Below, piece after piece: positions 42,987-52,526 of a stretch of 64,000 bases of DNA (within the stretch, counting starts at the first letter, position 1; the number at the start of each line of letters is the position of its first letter). A program made the translations under genes and the position numbers. The notes below the pieces were generated by a model. It was not told the origin of the DNA and did no database searches. It saw only the letters and a list, made by a program, of their open reading frames with translations. The DNA is from Leptospira stimsonii (GTDB taxonomy: Bacteria > Spirochaetota > Leptospiria > Leptospirales > Leptospiraceae). The stretch covers positions 376,001-440,000 of the forward strand of contig NZ_QHCS01000002.1 in assembly GCF_003545875.1 (NCBI RefSeq), read 5' to 3'.

Positions 42987-45900
42987 TAATATACACACAT
43001 TCCGTAAGTATTCGCCGGAACGCCACCTCCCAGACCTGGAGGAGAAATATTACTCGCCGCAGACCCAGGAAGATTTGTAATCAAGCCACCAGCGGAAGAA
43101 TGAAAAACATAGACGTTTGAGTTGCTCCCACCAATGGAAAGATCGGCAAAACCGTCTCCATTTGTATCTCCCGACGATATACCACCGTTCGTAGAAACCC
43201 CAAGAAGTGCTGGTCCAGAAATGCTCATTGTTGCATTGCCCTTCGTGAAAAAATTCCCGACACCTCCGGCACTTGGGGTCACGAAAACATACACAGCACT
43301 GTTCGCGGCAAGGTTCTGTGTGGCGCCGATCGCAAGATCAGCCCTTCCATCTGAATTTAAATCACGTGCCGTTAACGAGACTCCAAAAACGTCAAAATTC
43401 GATACACCATTGATGATAAGGGGCGCGTTGCCAATATTATCGGTTGAGATTCCTCCACCTCCCGCTGATACGAAAACGCGAATCGTGCCAACGCTACTCC
43501 CGGCGCCATTGAGATCGAAGAGTGGAGCGCCTCCAATGATATCGGAAAAACCGTCTCCGTTTACGTCTGCCACAGCGAGGCTTAGCCCAAATTTTGCATT
43601 GGCGCCAATGACTGAATTATTCGTTAACGTATTGACCGCGGCTGTCAAAACCCCCGCACCTCCGTAGTATGTATAGATTCTGCCAGCATTGGCACCTGCA
43701 CCTCCGTTCACTCCAGGAGCACCCACTGCAATGTCAGCTAATGAATCTCCGTTCATATCACCGATTGCCAATGTTGATCCGAAGAGATCGTTTGCGGCTC
43801 CTCCTGTGCGCGTAGTTGCCGCAGTTCCTGTCGCAACCGATGTGACTCCAGCGTTTCCTGTAGAAAGAAAGACATAGAGAATTCCCTGCGAAGCATTAAA
43901 ATTCGGAGCACCGACTACAAGATCCGAGTATCCATCACCGTTGATATCTCCGGATACAAGGCTCGATCCGAATCGATTCCCAGCTCCACCACCGTTGATT
44001 GTATTCGAAGCAAAACCGCTAAAGGAAATATTGATTCCTAAATTCCCGGAAGAATGAAAGGTGTAAGTACGTCCTGCCGCGGCATTTGCGGCTGGAGCTC
44101 CCACGATTACATCTGCGTAACCATCTCCATTGAGATCTCCCATTGTGACTACTTTTCCGAACTCCTCAGCCGCATTACCGACAATGGTTCTGCTCGAGAG
44201 AGAGGCATTGTTTGTAGTGATTCCGGCTGATCCGGAAGAATGAACCACGTAAACTAAACCTTGACCGTATTCGGAAGTGACCAAATCTATATAGCCATCT
44301 CCATTGACATCTTTGTTGGTTCCTTTTCTTACCGCCGTGATTGTGGAAATTGGGGAGACATTATTGGAAAGATCTTTACTTCTTACTGCGATCGAATGTG
44401 CGGAGTTTTGAGTCCAGATCGATGCACCAGTTGGTAATTGGTACTTCCAAGTGGTAGGTCCAGTTAATGAAACCGAAGCATAAGCCCCACCATCGATGGA
44501 AATTTCTACACTTGCAATTCCTCCTGCGTCCGTCGCGGTTCCGATTATAAATCCGGATTCTAAAATTCCTTTGCTTTTTAAATTCTGAATGGAGACGGTT
44601 GGTGGAGTTACATCCGGAGCCGCACCGGTAGTAAAGCTCCAAGAAAAAGGCACTAAGATTGGGTTTCCAGCGAGATCATTGACCGTATTGACTGTCGCCA
44701 AATAGGTCATCCCTGGAAGCAATGCGGTTGTAGGTGCAAAAGAAGCGGTCGCGCCGGAACATGTTTTGGTAACCGTAATTCCATTGTTCACTGTCAAGTT
44801 CAAAGTACTACAATCAATCGTTTCAGTGAAGGCGACGACAATATTTGCGTTAGTCGCAATATTCGAAGCTCCGGAAATAGGATTTGTCATAAAAATTTGG
44901 GGTTTCGTTAGGTCCGGTGCATTCCCGGTCGTAAAGACCCATGTGTATGTACCCGCACCGTTGTTCGGTGTGATCGGGTTATTGAAAACATCCGTAACGG
45001 TATTTGCAATTGTAACAGTATAGGTTTTATTAAAAGTCAGGGATGACGTCGGTGTAATGGTAGCTGTCGTCCCGGAACAATTTACCAGAATATTTGTATT
45101 GAACCCGGGATTCAGTGGGTCATCCATCGTTATTCCACCCAAAATGGTTCCACAATTCATCGTTTCGTTGAAAGCAACCGATATACTACCGTTTATCGGC
45201 GCGCCTATTGACCCATTCCCCGGAGCAACGAACGAAACGAGCGGCGGAATCACATCTGGACCTGGACCAGTAGTAAATTCCCAAGAAGTTGGAATTGCAG
45301 GATTATGGAAAGAATCTAAGGCTCCAGCATTGAGTTCTACAACGTAGATTGTATTGAAAGAAAGTGGATTGGATGGATCCGGAGTCCAAGTCGCAGAGGT
45401 TCCGAAACAATTTACACTGCCCAATAAATAAACTCCGGTGGACTTGCGTTTTAGTTTCAGGGACGCGGAAGTTACAGAAGAACAAAGCATCGCCTCATTG
45501 AAAACTACCATCGGTGAAATATTTGTTCCAACTCCCGTTTCAAAAGCGGCCGGAAAGTTTGAAGTTACAGAAGGAGATGTTGTATCCGGTGCCAAGCCAG
45601 TAGTGAAACTCCAATTCGAAGCGGGAAGTGGATTTCCGTTCATATCCGTAATCGCATTTGTTAAATAAGCTGTGTAAGTAGTATTAAAAGCTAAGGCTCC
45701 AAGCGGCGTAATGGAAGCCGTTGTTCCCGAACAGGAAAGGCTTACGGATACGTCTCCTGGAACTAAAATATTATCGTCCAAAGTAAAATTTCCGATGATG
45801 CTTGCGCAATTGATCGGCTCGCTAAATGCGACGCTAATGGAAGCATTCACGCCTGTTCCTTGGGCGCCGATGCCTGGAGAGACAAAAGACACCAGCGGAG

Positions 45901-46666
45901 CAGTTGTATCAGGAGCCGAACTCGTTGTAAAAACCCAATTTTGCGAATTGGATAAATAATTGCCGGCTAAATCTTTCATCATGGATGAAATATCGACCCG
46001 ATAAGCGGTACTAAAAGCTAATGGATTGTCGGGCGTAAATGTCGCACTCGTTCCTAAGCAGGTAACCGTTCCGGAAACCAAAGCATTCGTAACATTGTTC
46101 TTTAATGTAAAGGTTGTTCCATTGATACTCGTACAGTTCATCGTTTCCGTAAATGCCACTTGGATCGCAGTACTGCTCGGTGCAAAGGCCCCAGTAAAAG
46201 GGGTTGAGAGTGATAAGCTCGGAGCGACTGAATCGGAAGATGACATCGTTGTGAAACTCCAAATGGAGTCATCCGAAAGAGAAACGCCGCCAGAGGATTG
46301 AATATTCTTAGAAACAGTTACGGTATAAACCATAGCGGAAGCTAAGGGAGAACTTGGGGTAAATACTAAGCTAGCTTCCGAAGAAGACAACGTTCCAGGA
46401 ATGGAATTATTTCCCTGAGACAATCGGATCGACTGAGGATTGATGCTTGAGGAATCTACGTTTTGACTAAAAGTAACTTGAATCGAAGTATTTAATGGCA
46501 CATTCGTTACTCCGGAGCCGGGCGTGATTTGGGAAACGCTAAAAGGGGTAGCATCCGAAGCCAGTTTGAGGTATGCGTATAAGGGATGTTGATTGTTGGA
46601 TCCGTGAATACAGTTCAGCATCACGAACAAAAGTGAAATAAAAATAGTTTTTGTTAAATGTTGCAT
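42986..46666 (-). CDS. Large lipoprotein with Ig-like (Big_5) repeats and an FG-GAP beta-propeller
   Basis: A 1226-residue lipoprotein: TIFISLLFVMLNC gives a lipobox at residue 19. Residues about 40-695 hold six Big_5-type repeats, each starting like DTTAPxVSFVSPGxGA, with a central VAFxETMNC and ending in WxFTTG; most contain paired cysteines. An Ig-like module with DVTPPTVSIQNL follows (about 700-800). The C-terminal 425 residues hold seven FG-GAP repeats with Ca-binding motifs DVNGDGYID, DLNGDGYAD, DINGDGYSD, DMNGDSLAD, DVNGDGFSD, DLNSDGRAD and DTNGDGFAD, which together make an integrin-alpha-like beta-propeller. It is likely surface-exposed and adhesive; ligand unknown. Confidence 0.9.
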   Translation of the reverse strand: MQHLTKTIFISLLFVMLNCIHGSNNQHPLYAYLKLASDATPFSVSQITPGSGVTNVPLNTSIQVTFSQNVDSSSINPQSIRLSQGNNSIPGTLSSSEASLVFTPSSPLASAMVYTVTVSKNIQSSGGVSLSDDSIWSFTTMSSSDSVAPSLSLSTPFTGAFAPSSTAIQVAFTETMNCTSINGTTFTLKNNVTNALVSGTVTCLGTSATFTPDNPLAFSTAYRVDISSMMKDLAGNYLSNSQNWVFTTSSAPDTTAPLVSFVSPGIGAQGTGVNASISVAFSEPINCASIIGNFTLDDNILVPGDVSVSLSCSGTTASITPLGALAFNTTYTAYLTNAITDMNGNPLPASNWSFTTGLAPDTTSPSVTSNFPAAFETGVGTNISPMVVFNEAMLCSSVTSASLKLKRKSTGVYLLGSVNCFGTSATWTPDPSNPLSFNTIYVVELNAGALDSFHNPAIPTSWEFTTGPGPDVIPPLVSFVAPGNGSIGAPINGSISVAFNETMNCGTILGGITMDDPLNPGFNTNILVNCSGTTATITPTSSLTFNKTYTVTIANTVTDVFNNPITPNNGAGTYTWVFTTGNAPDLTKPQIFMTNPISGASNIATNANIVVAFTETIDCSTLNLTVNNGITVTKTCSGATASFAPTTALLPGMTYLATVNTVNDLAGNPILVPFSWSFTTGAAPDVTPPTVSIQNLKSKGILESGFIIGTATDAGGIASVEISIDGGAYASVSLTGPTTWKYQLPTGASIWTQNSAHSIAVRSKDLSNNVSPISTITAVRKGTNKDVNGDGYIDLVTSEYGQGLVYVVHSSGSAGITTNNASLSSRTIVGNAAEEFGKVVTMGDLNGDGYADVIVGAPAANAAAGRTYTFHSSGNLGINISFSGFASNTINGGGAGNRFGSSLVSGDINGDGYSDLVVGAPNFNASQGILYVFLSTGNAGVTSVATGTAATTRTGGAANDLFGSTLAIGDMNGDSLADIAVGAPGVNGGAGANAGRIYTYYGGAGVLTAAVNTLTNNSVIGANAKFGLSLAVADVNGDGFSDIIGGAPLFDLNGAGSSVGTIRVFVSAGGGGISTDNIGNAPLIINGVSNFDVFGVSLTARDLNSDGRADLAIGATQNLAANSAVYVFVTPSAGGVGNFFTKGNATMSISGPALLGVSTNGGISSGDTNGDGFADLSIGGSNSNVYVFHSSAGGLITNLPGSAASNISPPGLGGGVPANTYGMCVY

Positions 46667-48031
46667 AAACGTTAACCTCTCTCCGTATCAAGAATACCTC
46701 TTGCATACGGTGAAAAGAATAGCATCATTGTAGGTTCAAATCCGGCTGAGTTATAACGTGAAATCTTTAACCAATTGCGGGTGATTTTGGAAAAAGGGGT
46801 TCTTTTTTTCCATTTTCTAACCCGAAAGTTTTATTTTTTGAAAAGAAATTGTTTATTGAGTCCCAGTAAAGCCGTTACGAGAAGGGGAATCGAAACCATC
46901 TCGTTTATTTTTTTTAGAAAGGGAATCGAATTTTGTGATTTAGAAATTAAGTTGTGCCGAAAACAAGATACATCGAATTTTTAATCCGAGATTTTGGTGG
47001 ACCGCGAAACCTGCCTAGCATGAATTTCTACATTCTAATTAAATAATGCATTTTCAAGCCAAACTCAGGATAAATTAAATTCCGCCGGTTGCCGCCTTTC
47101 CTCTAATCTTTCTCTCCAGAGAAGACGTTTGGTTTTTTGCTTAGCGAGTTCTGGAAGTAGGAAGAATAGCAGAGTATTGGAACCGAATCTCCGCTTTCAT
47201 AGTCGACTTCTTTTTCGTTTCAATTCTTCTTTGTTTCTTTTCTAACTGGAACGGAAGCGATGCGAAAGGCGTTACTGCAAATATCATTCTTCGTTCCGTG
47301 TTCATTTGGGGAGACAGGCCTTGACCTTGGAGAGTTGTATGCGAGTTGAGCCAGTAGAAATTTGCATTTCGCATTGAACCGATTTTCACTGAAGTATTTC
47401 GAAGCCTGAAATTTCCTTGGAGCCGGACGGACCTGAAAAAGCCGAACGAAGGCCGCACTGAAGAACCGTTTTTCCAATCCTTCCAAGAAAATTAGGAAGG
47501 CGATTGAATCTTTGTTTAAACAAGAACGGAAAACGATCCAGCGTAAAGTGTAGAGGAGAATCAATGTGTTTTTAAAAAATTCTTCGCATTTCCTGATCCG
47601 TAAAACCGATTGGATCGCGAGCCTAATGTTTGCGAAACATCAGGATTTGTTTTTACGCGGATATGAACGCGATGGAAATCAGAAACAAGCCAAAGAGCAA
47701 CATGTCTGAAATGGTGCAAATTCGGTCGTAAGAAGGGAAAATTATGATCTGGAACAAAAAGACGATGTCATTCCTATTCAGAAGAAAAAAAATTATTTAC
47801 CAACTTGCGAAACGAAATCCGCGTTTTTTATTTTTCTTCATAGATTTGTTACGAATGAATGGGTTCCATCCAAACCTCCGGAAAGATTGATCAGAGAATC
47901 ATCAAAGATTCCAATCTCTCGATAAAAGAATTTAAACCGGATTTGTAATCAGGAAGGTAAAAACGAGAGAGGAATAAGCCTATACAAATGAGAACCATTC
48001 TTCCATTTGGTTTAGGGAATCCCAGTCGCTC
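46667..48031. other. 1.36-kb region without a convincing gene
   Basis: Several short frames exist on both strands (the longest 47220-47564, 114 codons, - strand), but none has a ribosome site, recognisable domain or smooth codon use, and overlapping frames compete. It may be decayed coding DNA. The left end holds the promoter of the large lipoprotein, and the right end that of the Omp85-type gene. Confidence 0.5.
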
Positions 48032-49483
48032 ATGCTTCTAAAAAATAGAATTCTGATCTTAACGAGTATTCTTTTCCTTTTGGGAAATCCCTTTTTCATT
48101 TTCGGAGAAGGGCTCCAAAACGTTCCGAGCGCACGAATTCCTTTAGATGAAAGTAAGAGGCTCGATCCCGGGGAACTCGCCGAAAAGAAGGAAGGCTTGT
48201 ACGTAACCGCACTTCCACTCTTTAGTTCCGATCCCGTTCGTGGTCAGGGCGGAGGAATTCGCGCGAGTTTCTTTTTCAACGGAAAAAAGGACGACCCGTA
48301 TTTTGAATACGAACCTTACCGTAGTAAGCTTACGGTTCAACTTTTCCAGACCAATCAGGGAGTTAAGAATCATTTTATTCAATTCGATTCTCCCTATATC
48401 TTTAATACCGCCTTTCGGTGGAAAAGTAGTCTTGGATTGGATTACAATCCCAATTCTCAATACTTTGGAATCGGAGAATCTTCTCTTCATTCTCTTTCCT
48501 ATCGCCTTCGAAACCAGCCTGGAGCTTCTCTGGTAAATAACGCGAACTTTGACGATTACGAAGCTTCGCAATCGTTCATCCGTCCGGCAAGGGCAGGTTC
48601 GGAGATTACCCCGACGGTGAGCGATCAGGGTTACAATCAGTATTTATTCAATTCTACAACTTTGTTCAATAGCATCGACTTTACGTTTTGGAAAGCCTTC
48701 AAATGGGTTGTGGCGAACGAGATCTCTAAAAACATCATCGGTCATTCCGATGGAAAATGGAATCCTTCCAAGGATCCGATTCTTGCCGGAAGTATTTGGG
48801 AGACATCGGTGCCGAACGGAGAATCCAAGTTAACCGAAGACTATCACGCCGGAAAAATCAAAGGTTATAACGGAGGCGAAATCATCTATATGCGGGCGGG
48901 AATCGCTTATGACACAAGAGATTTTGAACCCGATCCGGATCGAGGAGTTTTGATCGAGTTCAACGTTGCCAACGTTTCTAAAAGGACCGGTTCTGATTTT
49001 AACTACAATAAACTTTTCTTTCAGACAAAATTCTTCTATAAATTATTTCCGAGTGTATTCGAAGAATTGGTCTTTGCGACGAGAGGCGCCTTGGGTTATA
49101 CTTCCTCAGGTGCGCCGTTTTCGGAAATTCGTTATATGTGGAGTTTGGACGGACCGATGACGGGAATCGGCGGTCTACAAACGATGAGAGGATATCGACA
49201 AGATCGATTTGTTGCGCCGATGGTAGGATTCGGAAGTGCGGAACTTCGCTGGAGATTTGTCACTTTTAGAATCGGGGAACAGCTTTTTACGATGAGCCTG
49301 GTTCCCTTCGTCGATATCGGAAGGGTTTGGAATTCGGAAAAACATTTGAATCTGGTCGGTTACAAACATTCCTATGGGAGCGGTTTGCGAATCATCTGGA
49401 ATCAAGCGACCGTGATTTTACTCGATTTTGCGAAATCAAAAGAAGACACTCAGATGTTTTTGGATTTCAGTCACGCATTTTAG
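48032..49483 (+). CDS. Omp85/BamA-superfamily outer membrane barrel lacking POTRA domains
   Basis: A 483-residue outer membrane protein: signal peptide (ILILTSILFLLGNPFFIFG), a linker, then a 16-strand-type barrel. Omp85 hallmarks are the early GQGGGIRASFFFN, AGIAYDTRDFEPDPDRGVLIEFN, the lid-loop motif TMRGYRQDRF (the conserved RGF/Y), FGSAELRWRF, PFVDIGRVW and SYGSGLRIIWNQATVILLDFAKS, ending FSHAF. There is no room for POTRA domains between the signal peptide and the barrel, so the protein belongs to the short, N-terminally bare members of the superfamily. It may pass lipids or proteins; partner unknown. The gene stands alone. Confidence 0.85.
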   Translation: MLLKNRILILTSILFLLGNPFFIFGEGLQNVPSARIPLDESKRLDPGELAEKKEGLYVTALPLFSSDPVRGQGGGIRASFFFNGKKDDPYFEYEPYRSKLTVQLFQTNQGVKNHFIQFDSPYIFNTAFRWKSSLGLDYNPNSQYFGIGESSLHSLSYRLRNQPGASLVNNANFDDYEASQSFIRPARAGSEITPTVSDQGYNQYLFNSTTLFNSIDFTFWKAFKWVVANEISKNIIGHSDGKWNPSKDPILAGSIWETSVPNGESKLTEDYHAGKIKGYNGGEIIYMRAGIAYDTRDFEPDPDRGVLIEFNVANVSKRTGSDFNYNKLFFQTKFFYKLFPSVFEELVFATRGALGYTSSGAPFSEIRYMWSLDGPMTGIGGLQTMRGYRQDRFVAPMVGFGSAELRWRFVTFRIGEQLFTMSLVPFVDIGRVWNSEKHLNLVGYKHSYGSGLRIIWNQATVILLDFAKSKEDTQMFLDFSHAF

Positions 49484-49493
49484 AATATTCTAA
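49480..49493. repeat. Palindrome TTAGAATATTCTAA, copy 2
   Basis: Perfect 14-bp palindrome overlapping the TAG stop of the Omp85-type gene. It is identical to the copies at 42235-42248 and 59981-59994. Confidence 0.6.
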
Positions 49494-50076
49494 TATATAA
49501 ATATTCTTTCCATTCGGCGGTTTCCTCGTCTCGAAAGCGTTTTCCGCTATGTTTTATTTGCTTTAAGGAAGAATCGGAAAAAATCAAGATTTCTTACCCG
49601 TCTTTTTGCTTCGTTTCGTCGTTTCCGTATTCAAAATCGTAGGAATGGATTTTTACGGAAATGTTTGAGAAAGAGAATTGTGTTCGGTCTCTGAGAAGCT
49701 ACGCCTACGTTCGAAACTTGGTCTTTGTCGGAATCTGGTGAACCAAATCGCCATTTGGATCCGAATATCGTCCTTTCCTGAATGATAAACAGCTCTGAAT
49801 CGATTTTTAAAAGCTCAAAAAGGAGAACTCATGTTACTGGAGTGCTTTTTTGGCTCGGCCGCTTTCTATCGACAAAAGGAAAGGTTCGATTCTTCATTTT
49901 CCTTTGCTTTCCTTTTAAAGAGAAATCGCTAAATTTCTAAAAAAAAAACATAAGATCAGATCATTATGTATAAAATATAAGCATAAATTTTATACATAAT
50001 TAAAATTTAAACATATAAATTAAAAACTGCTTGCATATTGGGCTTAATTTAGGAGATTCTAATCGAGGGTACGACA
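49494..50076. other. 580-bp intergenic region upstream of the ATP-grasp operon
   Basis: No gene was seen. The last 150 bp are extremely AT-rich and contain the inverted repeat at 49963-50000, presumably the promoter and control region of the operon. GAGGG (50065-50069) serves as ribosome site for the first gene. Confidence 0.5.
49963..50000. promoter_or_regulatory. AT-rich perfect inverted repeat upstream of the ATP-grasp operon
   Basis: ATTATGTATAAAAT (49963-49976) and its exact complement (49987-50000) flank a 10-bp spacer. The 14-bp arms place two half-sites 24 bp apart centre to centre, about two helical turns, as for a dimeric regulator. It lies 77 bp before the first gene. Binding protein unknown. 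Confidence 0.5.
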
Positions 50077-51507
50077 ATGCTTCTGACCAACTACCAAACA
50101 GAATCTTTCTATGATGAGATGTTTTCCCCGGAGGGCGGAATACGCCAGAGTTATCATTTTCTAAAATCAAGAATCGAGACGATGGACGATCGCGAATTGG
50201 TCCGAAGGAAGACGAGCGCTGAAAAAGCTCTCCTTTCTCTTGGAATCACTTTTAATGTCTACGGTGACGAGGAAGAAGAGGAAAGGATCATGCCTTTCGA
50301 CATCATTCCTCGGATTATCACCGCACACGAATGGAGAAAATTAGAAGAGGGACTCAAGCAAAGAACAAGAGCGCTCAATCTTTTTATCAACGATATCTAT
50401 CACGATGAAAAGATCATCAAGGATGGAATCGTTCCCGCGGAATACGTCTATTCTTCTCCCGGTTATCTGAAAGAATGTAAAGGAATCAATCCTCCTCAAG
50501 GAACTTGGATTCATATTTCCGGAACGGATTTGGTTCGAAACGGAGACGGCACGGTTCATGTGCTCGAAGATAATCTCAGATGTCCTTCGGGCGTTTCTTA
50601 CGTATTAGAAAATCGTGAAGTGATGAAGAAGACATTCCCGGAGCTTTTTGCGAGTCTTTCCGTGCGTCCTACTTACGATTATCCGATTCGTTTGAGAGGA
50701 ATGCTCGAATACATGAGCGGCAAGTCCAATCCTTCGATCGCGGTCTTGACTCCCGGTATCTATAACTCAGCCTATTACGAACATTCTTTCTTAGCGCAAA
50801 AGATGGGAGTTCCCCTTGTGGAAGGAAGCGATCTCGTCGTCAAAGACGAAAAAGTTTATATGAGAACCACTCGAGGACTCAAGATCGTGGATGTGATTTA
50901 CAGAAGGATCGACGATTCTTTTTTGGATCCTCTCGTCTTTAATAAGGATTCTCTCCTAGGAGTTCCCGGAATTTTTGAGGCGTACAAAAAAGGTAACGTA
51001 GCGATCGTCAACGCTCCCGGTGCGGGTGTTGCGGACGATAAGGTTTTATATACCTTTGTTCCGGCGATGATTAAGTATTATCTAGGTGAAGAAGCGATTA
51101 TTCCGAATGTTCCGACCTATCTCTGCTCGAATGAGAAAGATAGAATATTCGTTAAAGAGAATATAGCTAATCTCGTGGTGAAGGCGGCCAACGGTGCCGG
51201 CGGTTACGGGATGTTGATCGGTCCTCGTTCCAGCAAAAAGGAACAAGAAGAATTCTGCGGTCTCATAGATCAGAATCCGAGAAATTATATCGCGCAACCT
51301 GTTCTCAGTCTTTCCAGAGTTCCCACTCTGATCGAAGACAAATTGGAAGGAAGACACGTGGATCTCAGACCGTTTATTCTCTACGGAGAGGACATCTATG
51401 TGATGCCGGGCGGTCTGACTCGTGTTGCCCTTAGAAAGGGATCGCTTGTGGTCAACTCCTCTCAGGGAGGCGGATCAAAAGACACCTGGGTGATGGGCGA
51501 AGGCTAA
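50077..51507 (+). CDS. Circularly permuted ATP-grasp type 2 protein
   Basis: A 476-residue protein of the CP_ATPgrasp_2 (formerly DUF404/407) family. Landmarks are FYDEMFSPEGGIRQSYHFL at the start, PFDIIPRIITAHEWRKLEEGLKQRTRALNLFINDIYHDEKI, EDNLRCPSGVSYVLENR, YEHSFLAQKMGVPLVEGSDL, the VIYRRIDDSFLDPL metal-site segment, and the lysine-containing VVKAANGAGGYGMLIGP with a glycine-rich loop. Family members are predicted carboxylate-amine ligases. It is the first gene of a five-gene operon and is followed after 36 bp by its usual partner, an alpha-E protein. Confidence 0.93.
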   Translation: MLLTNYQTESFYDEMFSPEGGIRQSYHFLKSRIETMDDRELVRRKTSAEKALLSLGITFNVYGDEEEEERIMPFDIIPRIITAHEWRKLEEGLKQRTRALNLFINDIYHDEKIIKDGIVPAEYVYSSPGYLKECKGINPPQGTWIHISGTDLVRNGDGTVHVLEDNLRCPSGVSYVLENREVMKKTFPELFASLSVRPTYDYPIRLRGMLEYMSGKSNPSIAVLTPGIYNSAYYEHSFLAQKMGVPLVEGSDLVVKDEKVYMRTTRGLKIVDVIYRRIDDSFLDPLVFNKDSLLGVPGIFEAYKKGNVAIVNAPGAGVADDKVLYTFVPAMIKYYLGEEAIIPNVPTYLCSNEKDRIFVKENIANLVVKAANGAGGYGMLIGPRSSKKEQEEFCGLIDQNPRNYIAQPVLSLSRVPTLIEDKLEGRHVDLRPFILYGEDIYVMPGGLTRVALRKGSLVVNSSQGGGSKDTWVMGEG

Positions 51508-51542
51508 AAAGATACACATAAATCAGAACGAGAGAGGTTGCT

Positions 51543-52484
51543 ATGCTGAGCAGAGTAGCTGAGTCCGTATATTGGATGAACCGATATATGGAGAGGGCGG
51601 AGAATTATTCCCGCTTCATTGACGTAAATTTTCAACTGTCCCTGGATCTGAACGAAGACGTAAATAGACAGTGGATGCCTCTGGTATTTACAACGGGCGA
51701 CAACGAACTCTTTCAGAAAAAGTTCGCGGAAGCTTCGAAGGAAAACGTGATTCATTTTATGACCTTCGATACGGATAATCCGAATTCGATTATCAATTGT
51801 CTGGTCCGATCCAGAGAGAACGCAAGAACGATTCGAGAGAATATATCCACTCCTATGTGGGAAGTGATCAACGAATTCTATCTAAACTTTAAATCGAAAA
51901 AACATTTTTCCGATACGGATCTTTCCGCACTCAGTGAATTTTTTAAGACGATCCGAAATCAATGTCTTCTGTTTTACGGATGCCAAGAGGCTACGATTTC
52001 TCAAGACGAGGTCTGGTATTTCGCGCAGTTGGGTAGATTTTTGGAAAGGGCGGACAAGACGGCGCGTATTTTGGATATGAAGTATTTTATCCTTCTTCCT
52101 TCGCACGACGTTGGTTCCAATTTGGATCTTCTTCAATGGCTTTCCCTTTTGAAGTCTACGAGTGCGCACGAGATGTTCAATCGAATTTATCAGAAGATAA
52201 CTCCGAAGAATATCGCGGAATTTCTGATTCTCGACAAACAATTCCCGAGGGCGGTCCGCTTCTCCCTTAGGAAGATTTTCGAAAGTCTTAAACTTTTAAG
52301 TGGAACCGATCACGACGAATATTCCTGCGAAGCGGAAAAAAGAGTGGGCGTTTTATTATCCGAACTCAGTTATACGTCCGTCGACGAAATTTTCAGTTCC
52401 GGTATGCACGAATATCTGGATCGTCTTCAGATTCAGATCAACGGGATTCATGATCGTATCGACGAACGTTATTTTCGATTGTAA
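51543..52484 (+). CDS. Alpha-E domain protein (DUF403)
   Basis: A 313-residue, almost wholly helical protein. It opens with MLSRVAESVYWMNRYMERAENYSRFIDVN, the signature of the alpha-E family, and contains QDEVWYFAQLGRFLERADKTARILDMKY, a second conserved helix with an E-R-A-D core. GAGAGG precedes the ATG. Family members are nearly always encoded next to, or fused to, CP-ATP-grasp proteins and are thought to assist them structurally; no enzymatic role is known. Here it separates the stand-alone ATP-grasp gene from the transglutaminase/amidoligase gene. Confidence 0.93.
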   Translation: MLSRVAESVYWMNRYMERAENYSRFIDVNFQLSLDLNEDVNRQWMPLVFTTGDNELFQKKFAEASKENVIHFMTFDTDNPNSIINCLVRSRENARTIRENISTPMWEVINEFYLNFKSKKHFSDTDLSALSEFFKTIRNQCLLFYGCQEATISQDEVWYFAQLGRFLERADKTARILDMKYFILLPSHDVGSNLDLLQWLSLLKSTSAHEMFNRIYQKITPKNIAEFLILDKQFPRAVRFSLRKIFESLKLLSGTDHDEYSCEAEKRVGVLLSELSYTSVDEIFSSGMHEYLDRLQIQINGIHDRIDERYFRL

Positions 52485-52526
52485 TCGATAGTTTTTTGGA
52501 ATCGAAATTTAGGCGGAAAACATTCT

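Noticed and set aside
43122..43667. 181-codon frame antisense to the large lipoprotein
   Set aside because: It mirrors the regular codon pattern of the FG-GAP repeats on the other strand; no ribosome site or recognisable domain.
47220..47564. 114-codon frame in the 1.36-kb gap
   Set aside because: No ribosome site, no family resemblance, and a competing overlapping frame. It is best left as non-coding or decayed DNA.
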